DNA of 64,000 nt from Thelonectria olida (taxonomy: Eukaryota > Ascomycota > Sordariomycetes > Hypocreales > Nectriaceae). Shown here in pieces: positions 12,055 to 22,689 of the stretch; position 1 is the first letter of the stretch, and the number at the start of each line of letters is the position of its first letter. A program made the translations under genes and the position numbers. The stretch is from positions 19,543 to 83,542 of the forward strand of contig JAGPYM010000082.1 in NCBI GenBank assembly GCA_020736575.1, given 5' to 3'. Below the pieces are notes generated by a model. The model saw nothing but the letters and a program-made list of their open reading frames with translations. It had not been told where the DNA came from and ran no database searches.

Positions 12055-13245
12055 ATGGAGACACCAACGGGGCTTTTTGAGCTGCTGCCGAACGAGCTTG
12101 TCCTATACCTCGCTACTTTAATGCCAATCGAAGACGTTGTATCCTTACAAGATGCAACACATAACCTCATACCCGTGCTAGTCGAACGCATCGACCCATC
12201 TCGGTACCTCCAAAGCATTGGTCCTTTCACTAACATCCCCGAGCTATTGGAGGTCATGGCGACGCATGGTGCCGTGCTCTCCGGGTCAAGAGCTCTGGAA
12301 TACTTTGTTCCAGGGTCATGTACTCATAAATCTGATTGGGATTTCTACGTCCCTTCTGTGCCGTGTTCTGTGACAGCAGTCAAGAACGCCCTGGAGCAGT
12401 CTGGGGTGATGTTTGAATCTACACTCGCGTGGGCGGCTCGCAAATTGAGACAAGAAACTACGGTAGTTTTGAGTCGAAGCCAGATAGTCTCCATCGCCTA
12501 CGAAGCATTCTCCAGCGCACGTTCATGGTCAACGGAGCAGCGAAAAGTGATCAATAGCATCCACCATCTGTACCCAGCACTCACAGACATGGGATTACAC
12601 ATCCGTAAAGATGGTTCGGTCCGCTGGATAGATGACATCATTCCCATTCTCATCCAGGAATGCGGCTCTGCAACCTTTCTTGAGCCGCGCGAAGCCAGAA
12701 CTCATGGCTACCCAGAAAACGTTGCGGCGAAGGTCCTCTCTGGAATAGCCCGTCGAAACGGGAGAACGGTTTCTGTTCAGTTAGTGGTCGGAGCTATAGA
12801 TTCTAGAATGGCGTCCGTCACTGAAGGCTTATCTCGAACGGTGTTTGGAAGCATTTTCACTTTCTATGGTAGCCATGTGCAGTGCATCCTGACCAAACAT
12901 GTTGCTTTTCATATGTATTACCGCCTCGCGGCAGAGAAGAGGGCGTATCGATGGCAAATCCCTGAACCCATCCGAGAAAGGGCGGAAGATGCCGTGGAAA
13001 AATATGTCTCTCGTGGATTTCGGTTTACAACAGCTTCTCAGAACGATGAATGGACGTTTCGCTCAGCCCAAGATAATGACTCTTTCTTCATCGAGCTCGA
13101 CACTCATCAGTACTACTCTCCTCCCCTTTCACAGGTTAAGGAACTTCGGTGGCGCCATGCCGGCGAGGTGATCAAGCCGTCCTTGCAGCCCAAAACGATT
13201 GATTCAAGAAACGAGTTGCTCTGCTTTGGAATAGTCAGTAGTTAG
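12055..13245 (+). CDS. F-box-like protein with nucleotidyltransferase-like domain
   Basis: Single exon, 396 aa from the first ATG, METPTGLFELL. Residues 7-50 form an F-box-like helix set (LPNELVLYLATLMPIEDVVSL), which in this class would bind Skp1. Residues 72-100 then show AVLSGSRALEYF ... SDWDFYVP. This is the GS ... DxD layout of the nucleotidyltransferase fold, with GS at 77-78 and Asp at 94 and 96. This F-box plus SGSRALEYF/SDWDFY combination is a recurrent fungal family of unknown substrate. The second half (SIFTFYGSHVQCILTKHVAFHMYYRLAAEKRAYRWQ) fits the conserved C-terminal part of such proteins. The frame is intact. I infer nucleotide or RNA handling linked to ubiquitin ligase recruitment, but the activity is unproven. 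Confidence 0.75.
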   Translation: METPTGLFELLPNELVLYLATLMPIEDVVSLQDATHNLIPVLVERIDPSRYLQSIGPFTNIPELLEVMATHGAVLSGSRALEYFVPGSCTHKSDWDFYVPSVPCSVTAVKNALEQSGVMFESTLAWAARKLRQETTVVLSRSQIVSIAYEAFSSARSWSTEQRKVINSIHHLYPALTDMGLHIRKDGSVRWIDDIIPILIQECGSATFLEPREARTHGYPENVAAKVLSGIARRNGRTVSVQLVVGAIDSRMASVTEGLSRTVFGSIFTFYGSHVQCILTKHVAFHMYYRLAAEKRAYRWQIPEPIRERAEDAVEKYVSRGFRFTTASQNDEWTFRSAQDNDSFFIELDTHQYYSPPLSQVKELRWRHAGEVIKPSLQPKTIDSRNELLCFGIVSS

Positions 13246-13377
13246 CATTTGTAGGTCTATTAGAGTCTCACGGTATCCATAACCAGCAACCAGCCTCTCT
13301 GGAGTAACTATCTGAAGCATACCCTGAATTGCTTTCAGGGTACCTCCGAGTGTTATGTAAACGTTAGACCAATACTG

Positions 13378-13434
13378 CAGCAGCAACAACAACAACAACA
13401 ACAACAACAATGGTAATAATAACAATAATAACGG
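13378..13434. repeat. CAG/CAA and AAT trinucleotide microsatellite
   Basis: A run of CAG then about nine CAA units, followed by an imperfect AAT/AAC tract, just downstream of the F-box-like gene. It lies outside any supported coding frame; on the minus strand it would read as a leucine run. Confidence 0.95.
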
Positions 13435-13938
13435 CTAGCATGTGTGCTTACCCCTAGAAGGGTTCTTTCGGAGCCTGGCACTCATTGAGCAGAGGTGAGT
13501 TCTGAAGAACTGCGGCGTTAACGATGTTCACCCGAGGCCGCGTGTAGAGGTGGTTCATTTTCGGGGCTAGCCGAGATCTATTTCTGCCTCGAATGAACAC
13601 TTGTGCTTTTCGGACCCTGAGAAAAAAAGCCAGAAAAGGCTCCTCTGCGTAGAGTCTCTTAATCCTCCATTTGAGACTGTAGCGATTCGGCAAGAAGCTG
13701 TTGATGTCATAGCCTTGATGCATGCATCTTAGTAGAGATCTTAATCATTATATCAAGCCCGCGAGTACACCAGTTTTTCGTAAGTCTAGATGCCAATTTC
13801 TCTTTAAACCCTGAAAATCTTTGCGTGTCATTTGCTACGTGGGCTTCAGATATTCTACTGTCACAGTCCTATTAGCTCTTATATCAATCCCGATTATAAG
13901 CCGAGGTTTGGAACTTTTCCGCCATCGCATGCACCAAG
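13435..13938. other. intergenic
   Basis: An 89-codon minus-strand ORF (13454-13723) has no recognisable domain. I see no RNA gene or repeat here. Confidence 0.4.
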
Positions 13939-14758
13939 ATGCAAATGGAACTCCCCCCCCATTTTCTCCTCTTTTCAATCTACCTAGGCATTCTTGTCTA
14001 TCACACACGACATACAGCCCCGATTTATCGTTCAAAATTTAAAAGGTCAAGTTCTTTACCATTGTTGCTGCATGCTAGCGCTGGGATATTTGAAGTTGCG
14101 AAATATCACATCGCTGGAGCGCATGGACCGATCGTCCCCGACTTTTTCGACCTGGTTGCTTGCTTGATACAGTCGGCAACCAACCTCATTCTTTCGAAGA
14201 CGTTAGTACGAGGGGACAAGACAACTCGACCATCCTATCAGGCAGGCGGCCTCGTGCGGCCGTTCCTTAGTGCGGCTGCCTTTCTTGCTCACGATCCATT
14301 CCTGCATCAGGCTTCAGTGAAACTCCTCAATGCATTTGTGTATACTCGCATCTTGATCTTTTTGGGGAAGAGGTTGCGGCTCAACAAAGTTTATTCTTAC
14401 TCCACCATCTATGCACACGGCGTATTTCTGGGAGCCTTGATGGCATTTTACGAGTCAAAACTTCCGGGTGGTGTGCCACTATACATTGCCGCAGTTGCCG
14501 TCATTACAGCACTGAACAGGTACACGTCTGAATATGCAGCTCTGTGAGTCATAGAAATACCTATATTATGAGGCTACATTTGAACGACTAACGTTGAAAT
14601 ACAGCCAGCTGAATGGGCAGCGAAGCTCACCAGGGCGATGGGTTATCCGATTCCTCATCTGGGTCGGTCTCACAGAACTTGAAACTTTGAAAGAAAGTGG
14701 CAAACATTCTGAACTTCGGTTCAAGGTACAAGACATCTACACTGAAGATCAAGGCTAG
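13939..14758 (+). CDS. polytopic integral membrane protein
   Basis: Two exons, 13939-14543 and 14605-14758, separated by a 61-nt intron (GTGAGT, branch ACTAAC, ACAG), giving 252 aa. The junction is in phase (GCT CT + C CAG). The protein is strongly hydrophobic: an N-terminal segment (HFLLFSIYLGILVY) is followed by several helices, including LVRPFLSAAAFLAHDPFL, LNAFVYTRILIFLGK, YAHGVFLGALMAFY and VPLYIAAVAVITAL. About five to six membrane spans are likely. Without the intron the frame stops after YTSEYAAL. I do not recognise a named family. No biosynthetic neighbours sit beside it, so I do not infer a metabolite cluster. Confidence 0.65.
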
Positions 14759-15594
14759 GAGAACCCTAGTGAAGCTCTGATGGCCGGTCTAACAAATGAG
14801 CGCCCGAGGTGTAGCAAGGCAGCAATTCCCAATCTGTGTAGCGGTTGGAGACATGACTTTCACTTAGAGATGGAGAAGAAGGATTCAGTGCGGTGCTTTC
14901 AATGAAGTGATTTTGAACCCGTGTGGCATACTGAGAAACATCTCCTGTGCAACATAACATACCTGATGTACTGGTTCAACGTTTTGTTTGTAGGAGTTCC
15001 TCTTCCACCAAGGGCCGAGTTCTTCCTATCGCCGACGGCTGACAGAGGTCCCATGGAGTACATACGCTTGTTCAGTGCGGGTGTCTGTCTCAAATGAGCA
15101 GCAATCTAGATAGAACGGAGCGAACCATACGGAACATCCACGATCTTCTGTTGCGGAGATAAGATAAAAAATGAGGCAGAGGTCGTTGCTTGGATGAGAG
15201 AGTATAGTGTGCGAGGCTCAGAACGAATATCGATTGATGTATTGTGGTGATAGTCTAATGAAAGGATGGAAAATTTTAGTCTCTACAAAAGGCGAGCAGA
15301 AGCAATGGAGACGGAAGTTGACAGTATTGATTGCTTTGTGCGGCTCAGGCCACCAATGTAATTATCAAGGACCAGTAAAATAATCTCTGCTCTGTGCAGC
15401 GTCCCCAAACGCGCTTGATAGTTTTATTCGAAGGATGCATTGTAATGATTAAATCTCCACCCAGGGCATTTTGCAACCTGCGGATTGGGGGAACGCAGTT
15501 TAGCAATCTGCCGTTATGTGGCTAACCCTTGTCGTAGATGAACCGAGTGGCTCCCTTCACGGCTGCTAGTCTAGTCGCTGGCGCATTATATCCT
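14759..15594. other. intergenic left of the inverted-repeat arm
   Basis: Short shadow ORFs only (for example 14899-15093 minus). No repeat or RNA gene seen. Confidence 0.4.
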
Positions 15595-16545
15595 GATTTC
15601 TCGCACTTGGATCTGGAACTTGCCCTACTCAGACTGGCTACGCTACTCCTCAAGTTCGATAATGGCGAGATGCAATGATCGCTCCGTCCCATTGAAGATG
15701 ATCAGAGCTGAAACCAGACCCTGGGGCAGGGTGAGTGAGGTAGGAGGAATATAAGCGGATAAACCCCCTCTAAAGTCTGTCAATTTCTTCTCCTAGACCT
15801 CCACTCGACATGCCGCTTCATCCTCAGTACTCGGCTCCTGAACAAGGCATTCCTTATATTGACCTAGTAGGTGCTGACTATGAAGCCAAATGTTATGATA
15901 ACAGCACTGGCCCCCGAATCTTAATGTCGCCTGTTGTCTCGTCCATTAATGAAGAGGGGAGAGGTCCTATACAGGCACCGGCGCGAATGGCTCAAAGACT
16001 CTTCATAGCGCACGCGCCCCGGAAGGAAGCACGAAAACGGAAGAGAGTCGACAAGCCACCGAGGGCGCGCCGTAAAATCCTATGTATTGATTTGACTCTC
16101 GAAGGCAATCAGGGTGAGCCACGGTGCAGTAATTGTTCAGAACTTCTCTCTAAAGAGTACGTATCGCAACGGCATGAAACTTCGGGAAAGGTACGCACTA
16201 GGCCACCTTCGCAGTATCTTTTCTAATAGTATGAAAGCTTTATTGCCTACCGTGCTCAGAACCAAATATGATTACACAATACCATTGGCGCGAATGTCCA
16301 GTTTGTTGGGGAGAGAGACCAATCAGCATTTTCACATCTTGCGGTAGGTGTCAGGTCAGTGAATATCTGAATAGGGCTGATCCGTCGAAGGGCATGCTTT
16401 TTGCGAATCATGTTGGGCCCGGAACAGCGGACGACATTGTCCTTACTGTAGAGCCGGGAATCTGAGTATGGTGGAGGAGAGGATATACCGAGCAGAACTA
16501 GGATATGAGCTCAGCCCTATAGGTGACGGAGAGGTATAGAAACTA
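15595..16545. repeat. left arm of a ~0.94 kb inverted duplication
   Basis: This segment matches the reverse complement of about 22690-23625 almost base for base, roughly 97-98% by eye across the core. Identity fades near both ends. The outer edge is near CTTGGATCTGGAACTTGCCC. On the inner edge similarity decays after GGATATGAGCTC. The arms face inward around about 6.1 kb. Both carry the same ORF with mostly silent or conservative differences. No target-site duplication was recognised. Confidence 0.9.
15810..16226 (+). CDS. Cys-rich, NLS-bearing hypothetical protein (left copy)
   Basis: 138 aa, ATG start, MPLHPQYSAPEQGIPYID. It has a strongly basic patch (RKEARKRKRVDKPPRARRK, about 71-89), probably nuclear, then a CSNC pair and a His. 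A second frame downstream (16268-16465) contains HWRECPVCWGERPISIFTSCG, which looks like the start of a RING-type finger, so the true gene may be spliced into it. I found no phase-consistent intron that does this. Compared with the right copy it differs at three residues in this frame (V/A, I/V, A/E). That both copies stay open suggests recent duplication or constraint. Confidence 0.5.
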   Translation: MPLHPQYSAPEQGIPYIDLVGADYEAKCYDNSTGPRILMSPVVSSINEEGRGPIQAPARMAQRLFIAHAPRKEARKRKRVDKPPRARRKILCIDLTLEGNQGEPRCSNCSELLSKEYVSQRHETSGKVRTRPPSQYLF

Positions 16546-17059
16546 TGCCCAATGGACTTACTTAAGGTCTAGGGTATTCTTTGGCATGCATGTAGCGCGA
16601 GATAAGCTATAGTGTGTAACATCAAGGGGGATAGGTTCTTCCTCGATTCTGTGGTAATGATGCAACGCCTTTGGGTCCTAGCAGATGGTGAACGTGAGTG
16701 CCATGGTTGCTGCATTGGTTGCTTCCCGGATCAGCAAGGCGATAGTGTGCTTGTCAACTCTTTGAATGACCATGAATGAAAGGACCAGGTATACCCACGT
16801 CCTCGCATTGCAAGGCTTTGACTAGCACAAACCGATGTGTATTTAGACCGCGAGAGAAAACGGTAACATTGGCACCCTTAAATCGCTCACCCAAGGGTTG
16901 CGACCGTGGTTGCGTAGCCTATATGTATGGTATAGCCACACCTAGAACGACGAAGTCCAAACTGCAAAGAAAGATTTATGAAGCTTTCCAACGATTCATA
17001 GTGACAGATTAACGTTCAAATGAAAGACACACCCGCCTGACTTTGTATTAACTCCAGAA
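16546..17059. other. region between left arm and copia relic
   Basis: Stop-rich sequence. It could contain the decayed 5' part of the copia element, but I recognise no gag, protease or left LTR here. Confidence 0.35.
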
Positions 17060-18560
17060 CCAACGAACAATAATACCCAGATCACTTCCGAGCACCGTAT
17101 CCATGTATTGGCCGCCAAAGCAGAGGCAGAACATCTCCGCAGTCAAAACGAGATGAAGTCGTCGAATGAGACCCCTCAACATGACCCTCGAGAGAAAGAA
17201 ATCAGATTCTCGACTGGCTGTGGGTCTACGTGTACAAGTTTGACAAACATGGTCGTTTCCAGAAGTGCGAGGCGCGTCTGGCCGGGATAGACGATCAGCA
17301 GGTCAAGTCGGCCTATGAAGAGATCTATGCAGCAAAATTTGCAGGACGGTCCTCTAGAACATTGATGGCAATTGTTGTACGCTTCGATATTGAATTGATT
17401 TAGGACTCTACAAGAGCTTGGATTCCAAATAGTGCCCCATGGAGCCTGCTGTATGACCAAAGGCGGGATGATCATCTTCTTTTACGTTGATGATATCATT
17501 CCGGCATACCCAAAGCAGAGAGAGGACAGGATCCGGATCTCAAATGAACTGTAAAACGATACAACTCATAGGAGGAAACCCATTGCAATGGTTACTTGGC
17601 ATTGAAATCATCAGAGCCGGAGAGAAGAAGATCCTCTGGCTATCCCAATCCTATGGAAAAGATTGCTAACCTTGTTGATCGTACAGACCATTCGATGCGA
17701 AACTCCGATGAGACGAGAAAAGCTATTATCATACAATGAACCTGCCAACCTCTCATCCATCCGACGATATCAACAAAAATCGGATTGGTTTTATTCACAG
17801 CAGATGTCACGCGCCCAGACATTGCATTCGCAATGCTGAGGCTTGCTAGATTCAACAACAACCCCAGAACTGGGCATCACGCAGCGGCGGACCAGCTATT
17901 ACTCTGTCTCAAAAGACACAAAATCATTGGCACCGCAATTAGTGGAGATGGTTCATTCATCGTGGCCACCGATGCGCCAGTTGCCGACAACATGGTGAAT
18001 CGCAAGAGCTCTCAAACATATGTCATGGCGCTATTCCTTGGAACGATCGAGTGGCGAGCCAGCAAGCAAGCCACTGTGACCACCTCAGCCACTTGAGACA
18101 GAACTTCTTTCACTTGCTCAAGCCAGCGACGTTCGTTTCAAGACTGATCAAGGAGCTGGGAATCCTGTTAACAGGACGGTGAATGGACACGAATCCAGTG
18201 CGACAATCAACAGATCATGCAACTTGTGAACAAGAATATCGCCAACTCACAAAGAAAACTCAGACACATTGACATCCACAACCAGTGGCTGAGGCAAGAG
18301 GCACAAAGGAACAGGATCAAGGTCGAATATCGACCAACAACAGACATGATAGCTGATGGCTCACCAAGGCCATTAGCTATGCAAAGTTCTAGAGGCTCAT
18401 CAAGCAGATCGGAGTCATGGACATTTCGAGCCATTTAGACAACAGGCGACTCCAGAATCTCGGAGAAGAGGAGATATTAGACGGACTGGCAAGACTGGAG
18501 TCGCACGGCATGGCAGTTTCCGTTGACGCGGCGTCAACTTGAGGTGGTGCTTGGTTTGAG
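17060..18560 (+). pseudogene. decayed Ty1/copia polyprotein (reverse transcriptase and RNase H)
   Basis: Frame-hopping similarity to copia pol is visible in order. First come RT N-terminal motifs near 17205-17400 (VYKFDKHGRFQKCEARLAG, then TLMAIVVRFDIEL). Next, near 17550-17660, is the LQWLLGIEIIRAGEKK segment. RNase H follows from 17785 (TRPDIAFAMLRLARFNNNP, DAPVADNMVNRKSSQTYVM, GTIEWRASKQATVTTS). The end region near 18200-18430 has LRHIDIHNQWLRQE and MIADG. Several stop codons and frame changes interrupt it, and the integrase, gag and the RT YxDD box are not recognisable. It is non-functional. The orientation is plus, with a probable 3' LTR just downstream. Confidence 0.85.
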
Positions 18561-18595
18561 ATTGACGCCATGTGTAGCTAAAGAGGCGCTAAAAT

Positions 18596-18792
18596 TGTTG
18601 GATACGCAATGGGTATCTTGAACGCACGATGGGGTGAATTAAATATATCATGGAGCAGAAACTGGTGATTGTCACGGTGTTCATTTTGGATAATTGGACG
18701 TGTGATTGTTATAGCAATACCCTTGTAGCTACTTCAGTATAAGAATATACACACATCCAATCAGACTCTTCAGAGAATCCGGGCTCGTAACA
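18596..18792 (+). repeat. probable 3' LTR of the copia relic
   Basis: About 197 bp beginning TGTTGG and ending GTAACA, the TG...CA termini expected of an LTR. It starts about 35 nt after a purine-rich GAGGTGGTG stretch that could be the polypurine tract. No matching 5' LTR was found, so the call rests on ends and position. Confidence 0.5.
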
Positions 18793-20281
18793 TGATCTTA
18801 ATTCATTGAAAAGCCTTGGCCATTGTCTTTTCTCGCTTGCTTGTCCTTCGTGCGGGGGCGTCGGTCCATTCCTCACGCCTTCTCCGCCACAAGCCACAAA
18901 TATCGTTTTATTGGTGGCCTCACGCAGTCAAGAGGGACAGAGTGCGTATGGTTTCGCCGCAACGGGTCACCCGTCGCTGTGGTCTTATACGTAAACGCGT
19001 TAGACCGTAGCGTCAGAGAGGTTCCCGTCCGCGCTCCCCCGTAGGGAGGCAAGCGTCCGTATATTGCAGTGGTTCTATACACAGAGGGGAGGTGGGAGGG
19101 AAAATCGAGTCTTGACTGCGTGAGAGATGACGAGCTACTTGCAGAGAAGAGCAATTGACTCCCGTGAGGCAGTTGCAGGAGGGAAGCCTATTCTGCAGTG
19201 TGGCCGTCACGTGAGGCAACCCCAATAAAACCAACCCCGACAGCAAATATTGTCATCTCTGTAACCGCACACAGGTGGCAATCTAACAAAAATTGTCGTT
19301 TTAAGCGCATGATGGGATGGATTTGTTAAATTGACGCCATTGTGTGGTTAGAGAGATAGCCATAACCAACTCAATATTCGTGTGTACAGATTAGTAGCGG
19401 AGTGAATTACTGACCGACCCCCCTTGTTAGGGCGGGAGCCCAAAGGCAATTATTGAGCTCCAGCCCCACACTGTGCCCAGCCACAGCAAAGTTTATAATT
19501 CTAAAGGACTGACGCTAAGCCTGGTCTATGGTGTAAAATTAGCACAATTTTGAGAGATTTCAGAGCTCAAACACTGACGCTGAACGTAGGGTTTGGTCAG
19601 AAATGGACTTTGGATAATTATGGATGATCTTTTAAGAGGTAGGCGGCTAGAGGTTGCTCGTAGATCGGGTTGTTGATGTTGAACAGAGGGCATATGCTGG
19701 GGTGTCACGTGCGGGTCAAGGGTCTTATGATGAACGGCAGATCTTTCAGGGGCAGACACACACAACATGAATACACTGGTTTGGATCAATGGACCGAATA
19801 CACGTACTGTCTGACAGTTGATGCCCGAATGCCAAGGCACTTGTATGCTGTTATTGTTGGGGCATATTCGCACTAATTGCACACTGTGCATGCGCCACGC
19901 TTGGTCCATTTTTGGTCATTTTTCGCCATTTTTGGCAAAATTACAATGATAGATTACTGACGCTGGACCCACACCCCACTGTAGTGCAATCGCTGAAATA
20001 CATGTTCGTTGGGGGTAGTTTGCCCTCGTCTTCTTGACACACCCTTCGTCCACTTTTTGCCTATGCCTTTCAGGTCATCGGTACATGGGAAGTATCTCGT
20101 ACAACATGTCGCCGTCCAATCTCGGCATTAGCTGAGGAAGCTTTTATTGTCTCCCTCGCTTGATCAAACCATTCCCGTATCTCGCATACCTGCATTTTCT
20201 TTCACTTTGATAGGTCTTTGTAAAATTACTCACGAACTTGAGTCGCTTGCCCTCTTTCCTAAACCCTCCTTGCATGTCGCC
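18793..20281. other. gene-free stretch with a recurring ACTGACGCT word
   Basis: Overlapping short ORFs on both strands carry no domain. The 9-mer ACTGACGCT occurs at about 19507, 19573 and 19957, in AT-rich surroundings. It may be a remnant of a small non-autonomous element. No clear terminal inverted repeats were seen. Confidence 0.35.
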
Positions 20282-22311
20282 ATGGTCTTCACTCCCCCAG
20301 CGTGGGTGTCTAGGCTACCCTTCGGTATGCTATACTGCCTTAGCCCAATCCACTCTAAATGTTCATGATATCTCACACAATTTAGACCCTCCCGACTCCA
20401 TCACCATTGCGGAATTTGTGAGCAATGAACTCTACGGCCGCTATCCCATAGCTCAAGCAAGAAACCCTTTTACCTGTGGTGTCTCTGGGAAGACTCGCAC
20501 GACTCAAGAGGTGCTTCAACGCGAGGAGTACATGGCGCGTGCCATGGCTAAGCGGCTCGGCTACAGCCTCAATAAAGGCTCCGAATGGGATCGGGTAGTC
20601 GGTCTGTTTTCACTAAACACAGTCTGTGGCCTTGTTTCTGGTCTACTCTGAAGGGTCTCTAACTATCAGCTCCTAGATCGACTACATTCCCTTTACTCAC
20701 GCCGTCCACCGTCTGTCTGGGATTGTCACTCCCGCAAGTGCCGAATACACAGCTCCAGAACTGGAGCATCAACTTAGAACGTCCGGCGCAAATGCTCTGT
20801 TCACCTGTCTACCTTTGCTCGAGACTGCCGTGACTGCCGCAAAAGCAGTGGGGATTGGCGAGGATCGCATCTTCGTTTTGCCAATGGCCGGATTCGACAA
20901 GAAAGTGCCATTTAAGACTATCGATGACTTAGTCGAGGAGGGGAAATCACTGTCGGAGCTTCCCGCGTTGAGCTGGACTCCCGGTCAAGGCGCGAAGCAA
21001 GTCGCGTATCTATGTTACTCTAGCGGTACTTCGGGTCCTCCAGTAAGTCACATACGCTTTTTAGTTATCATGACCTCTCAGACTTACCATTTTATAGAAA
21101 GCCGTCATGATTTCTCACCACAATGTTATTGCCAACGTCATGATGACACAATGGTACGACGATGAAGGACGCAAGGAGAACAAGGTAAAGACACAAGTAA
21201 TGCTTGGCCTGCTTCCATTTTCCCATATCTACGGGCTCGTGGTTTGCGGTCTATATGCTTTACAAAATGGCAACGAGCTGGTCATCCTCCCCAAATTCGA
21301 ACTGAAGCCTTTTCTCTATGCTGTACAGAGGTTCCGCATCGAGCACGTCGCCATAGTGCCTCTCATCATTGTTCAAATGCTGGAAAACCTGGAACTATGC
21401 CGCACATATGATTTGAGCTCCGTTCGACTCTTGCTCAGCGGTGCAGCCCCGTTAGGCAGAGAAACTATGGAAGAGATTCTTAGAGTGTACCCGAAATGGC
21501 ACCTGTGTCAAGGATATGGTATGCTAGAAATTTCCTTTTCCAACTATGTGATTTAATGTACTAACTACCATGGCTAGGCCTTACAGAGACATCGTCCGTT
21601 GTCACATCTACAAGCGAGCTAGACATTATGACCGGCTCATCTGGTTCCCTCATTCCTATGCTTAGAGCAAAGATCATGGATGCCAAAGGCAATGAAGTGA
21701 CTGAGTATGAGAAGCCGGGTGAGCTGCTCGTACACGGTCCAACGGTCGCCTTGGGCTATTTGAACAATGCCGGTGCTACGCGCTCGACTTTCATTCATGA
21801 TGAAGACGGTTACTGGACAAGGACCGGCGATGAAGTCCTCGTCCGCCTATCTCCAATGGGAAACGAGCACTTTTTTATCGTGGACCGAATCAAAGAGCTT
21901 ATCAAAGTCAGGGTATTTTAATAATCAATTATGATCCCGATTCGATCTCTAGGAGCTAATCGCTGACGCGTTATACAGGGACATCAGGTTGCCCCCGCGG
22001 AGCTTGAGTCACACCTCCTCGCCCACCCCCATGTGGCTGACTGCGCCGTGATCCAGGTACCCGATGCCAGGGCCGGTGAAGTGCCCAAGGCGTATGTGAA
22101 AAAAGCGATTGAGGCAGCGAACGAGCCGGATAGTGAAGTGGTGGCAGCTATTCGCAAACACGTCGAGGAGCACAAGGCTAGACACAAGTGGCTCAAGGGC
22201 GGTATTGAGTTCATTGACGTGATTCCGAAGAGCCCTAGTGGGAAGATACTGAGAAGGCTTTTAAGAGATCGAGAGAGGAAGGCAAGGAAAGTGAACGGAG
22301 CGAAATTGTAA
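20282..22311 (+). CDS. 4-coumarate-CoA-ligase-like acyl-CoA synthetase, peroxisomal
   Basis: An ANL-superfamily enzyme that would activate a carboxylic acid with ATP and load it on CoA. Six exons: 20282-20324, 20386-20621, 20677-21042, 21098-21518, 21578-21912 and 21979-22311. The introns are 55-66 nt with clean phase; one donor, GTCTGT at 20622, is weak. The product is 577 aa. The N-terminus MVFTPPAWVSRLPFDPPDS is typical of fungal 4CL-like proteins. Motifs in order are: the phosphate loop YSSGTSGPPKAVMISH (split by intron 3), HIYG, the aromatic-rich QGYGLTETSSVV (split by intron 4), WTRTGDE, DRIKELIKVRGHQVAPAELE, and the C-terminal lysine motif SPSGKILRR. In SGTSGPPK the usual L/T is P, a minor change. 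The last residues AKL form a peroxisomal PTS1 signal. It lies between the two inverted arms, downstream of the copia relic. No decay is visible. The substrate is unknown; phenylpropanoid or fatty acids are both possible. Confidence 0.95.
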
Positions 22312-22689
22312 ATTTCACGTGTGTGATTCAAGGACTTTGCAATGTGTTTGGTATGCAACTTGTAAAGTAAGAATAGATTGATTCCTATCTATTTTCTCTA
22401 GTGTGGAACGGCCCCGCTCGTTCCGAGAACCAGGAGAGTTATCTAGTGACGCCGAGAAGCGTACTCTGTCTATTCTGTAGCTTGTGGAAGCTACCATATT
22501 TGAACCTCGTAACCTCCTCGACCCTTCCGTGCCCTGCTCTAGTCTGTTTATCCTTCTGCTTAAGAAATTCCCCCTGCCACTGGATTTTCTCTTCTTCCGT
22601 ATCCGGGAAAGAATCCGTCCCGCGATATTATACATTCATGCAATGCATAAAAGAATACCTTGGACTTGAATAAGTTTATCCGATATACT
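22312..22689. other. 3' flank of the ligase gene
   Basis: Short spacer between the ligase stop codon and the right inverted arm. No additional feature seen. Confidence 0.5.

Noticed and set aside
13378..13434. Poly-Leu or poly-Gln coding repeat
   Set aside because: The tract lies after the stop codon of the F-box-like gene and in no supported exon; the minus-strand leucine run is a by-product of the CAA repeat.
15810..16465. Joining the two arm frames into a single RING protein through an intron
   Set aside because: The available donor (GTACGC) and acceptors put the downstream exon in the wrong phase, giving a stop shortly after the join.
13939..22311. A secondary-metabolite gene cluster (membrane protein plus 4CL-like ligase)
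   Set aside because: No polyketide or peptide synthase, terpene cyclase, P450 or pathway regulator lies between or beside them; the two genes are 5.5 kb apart with repeats between.
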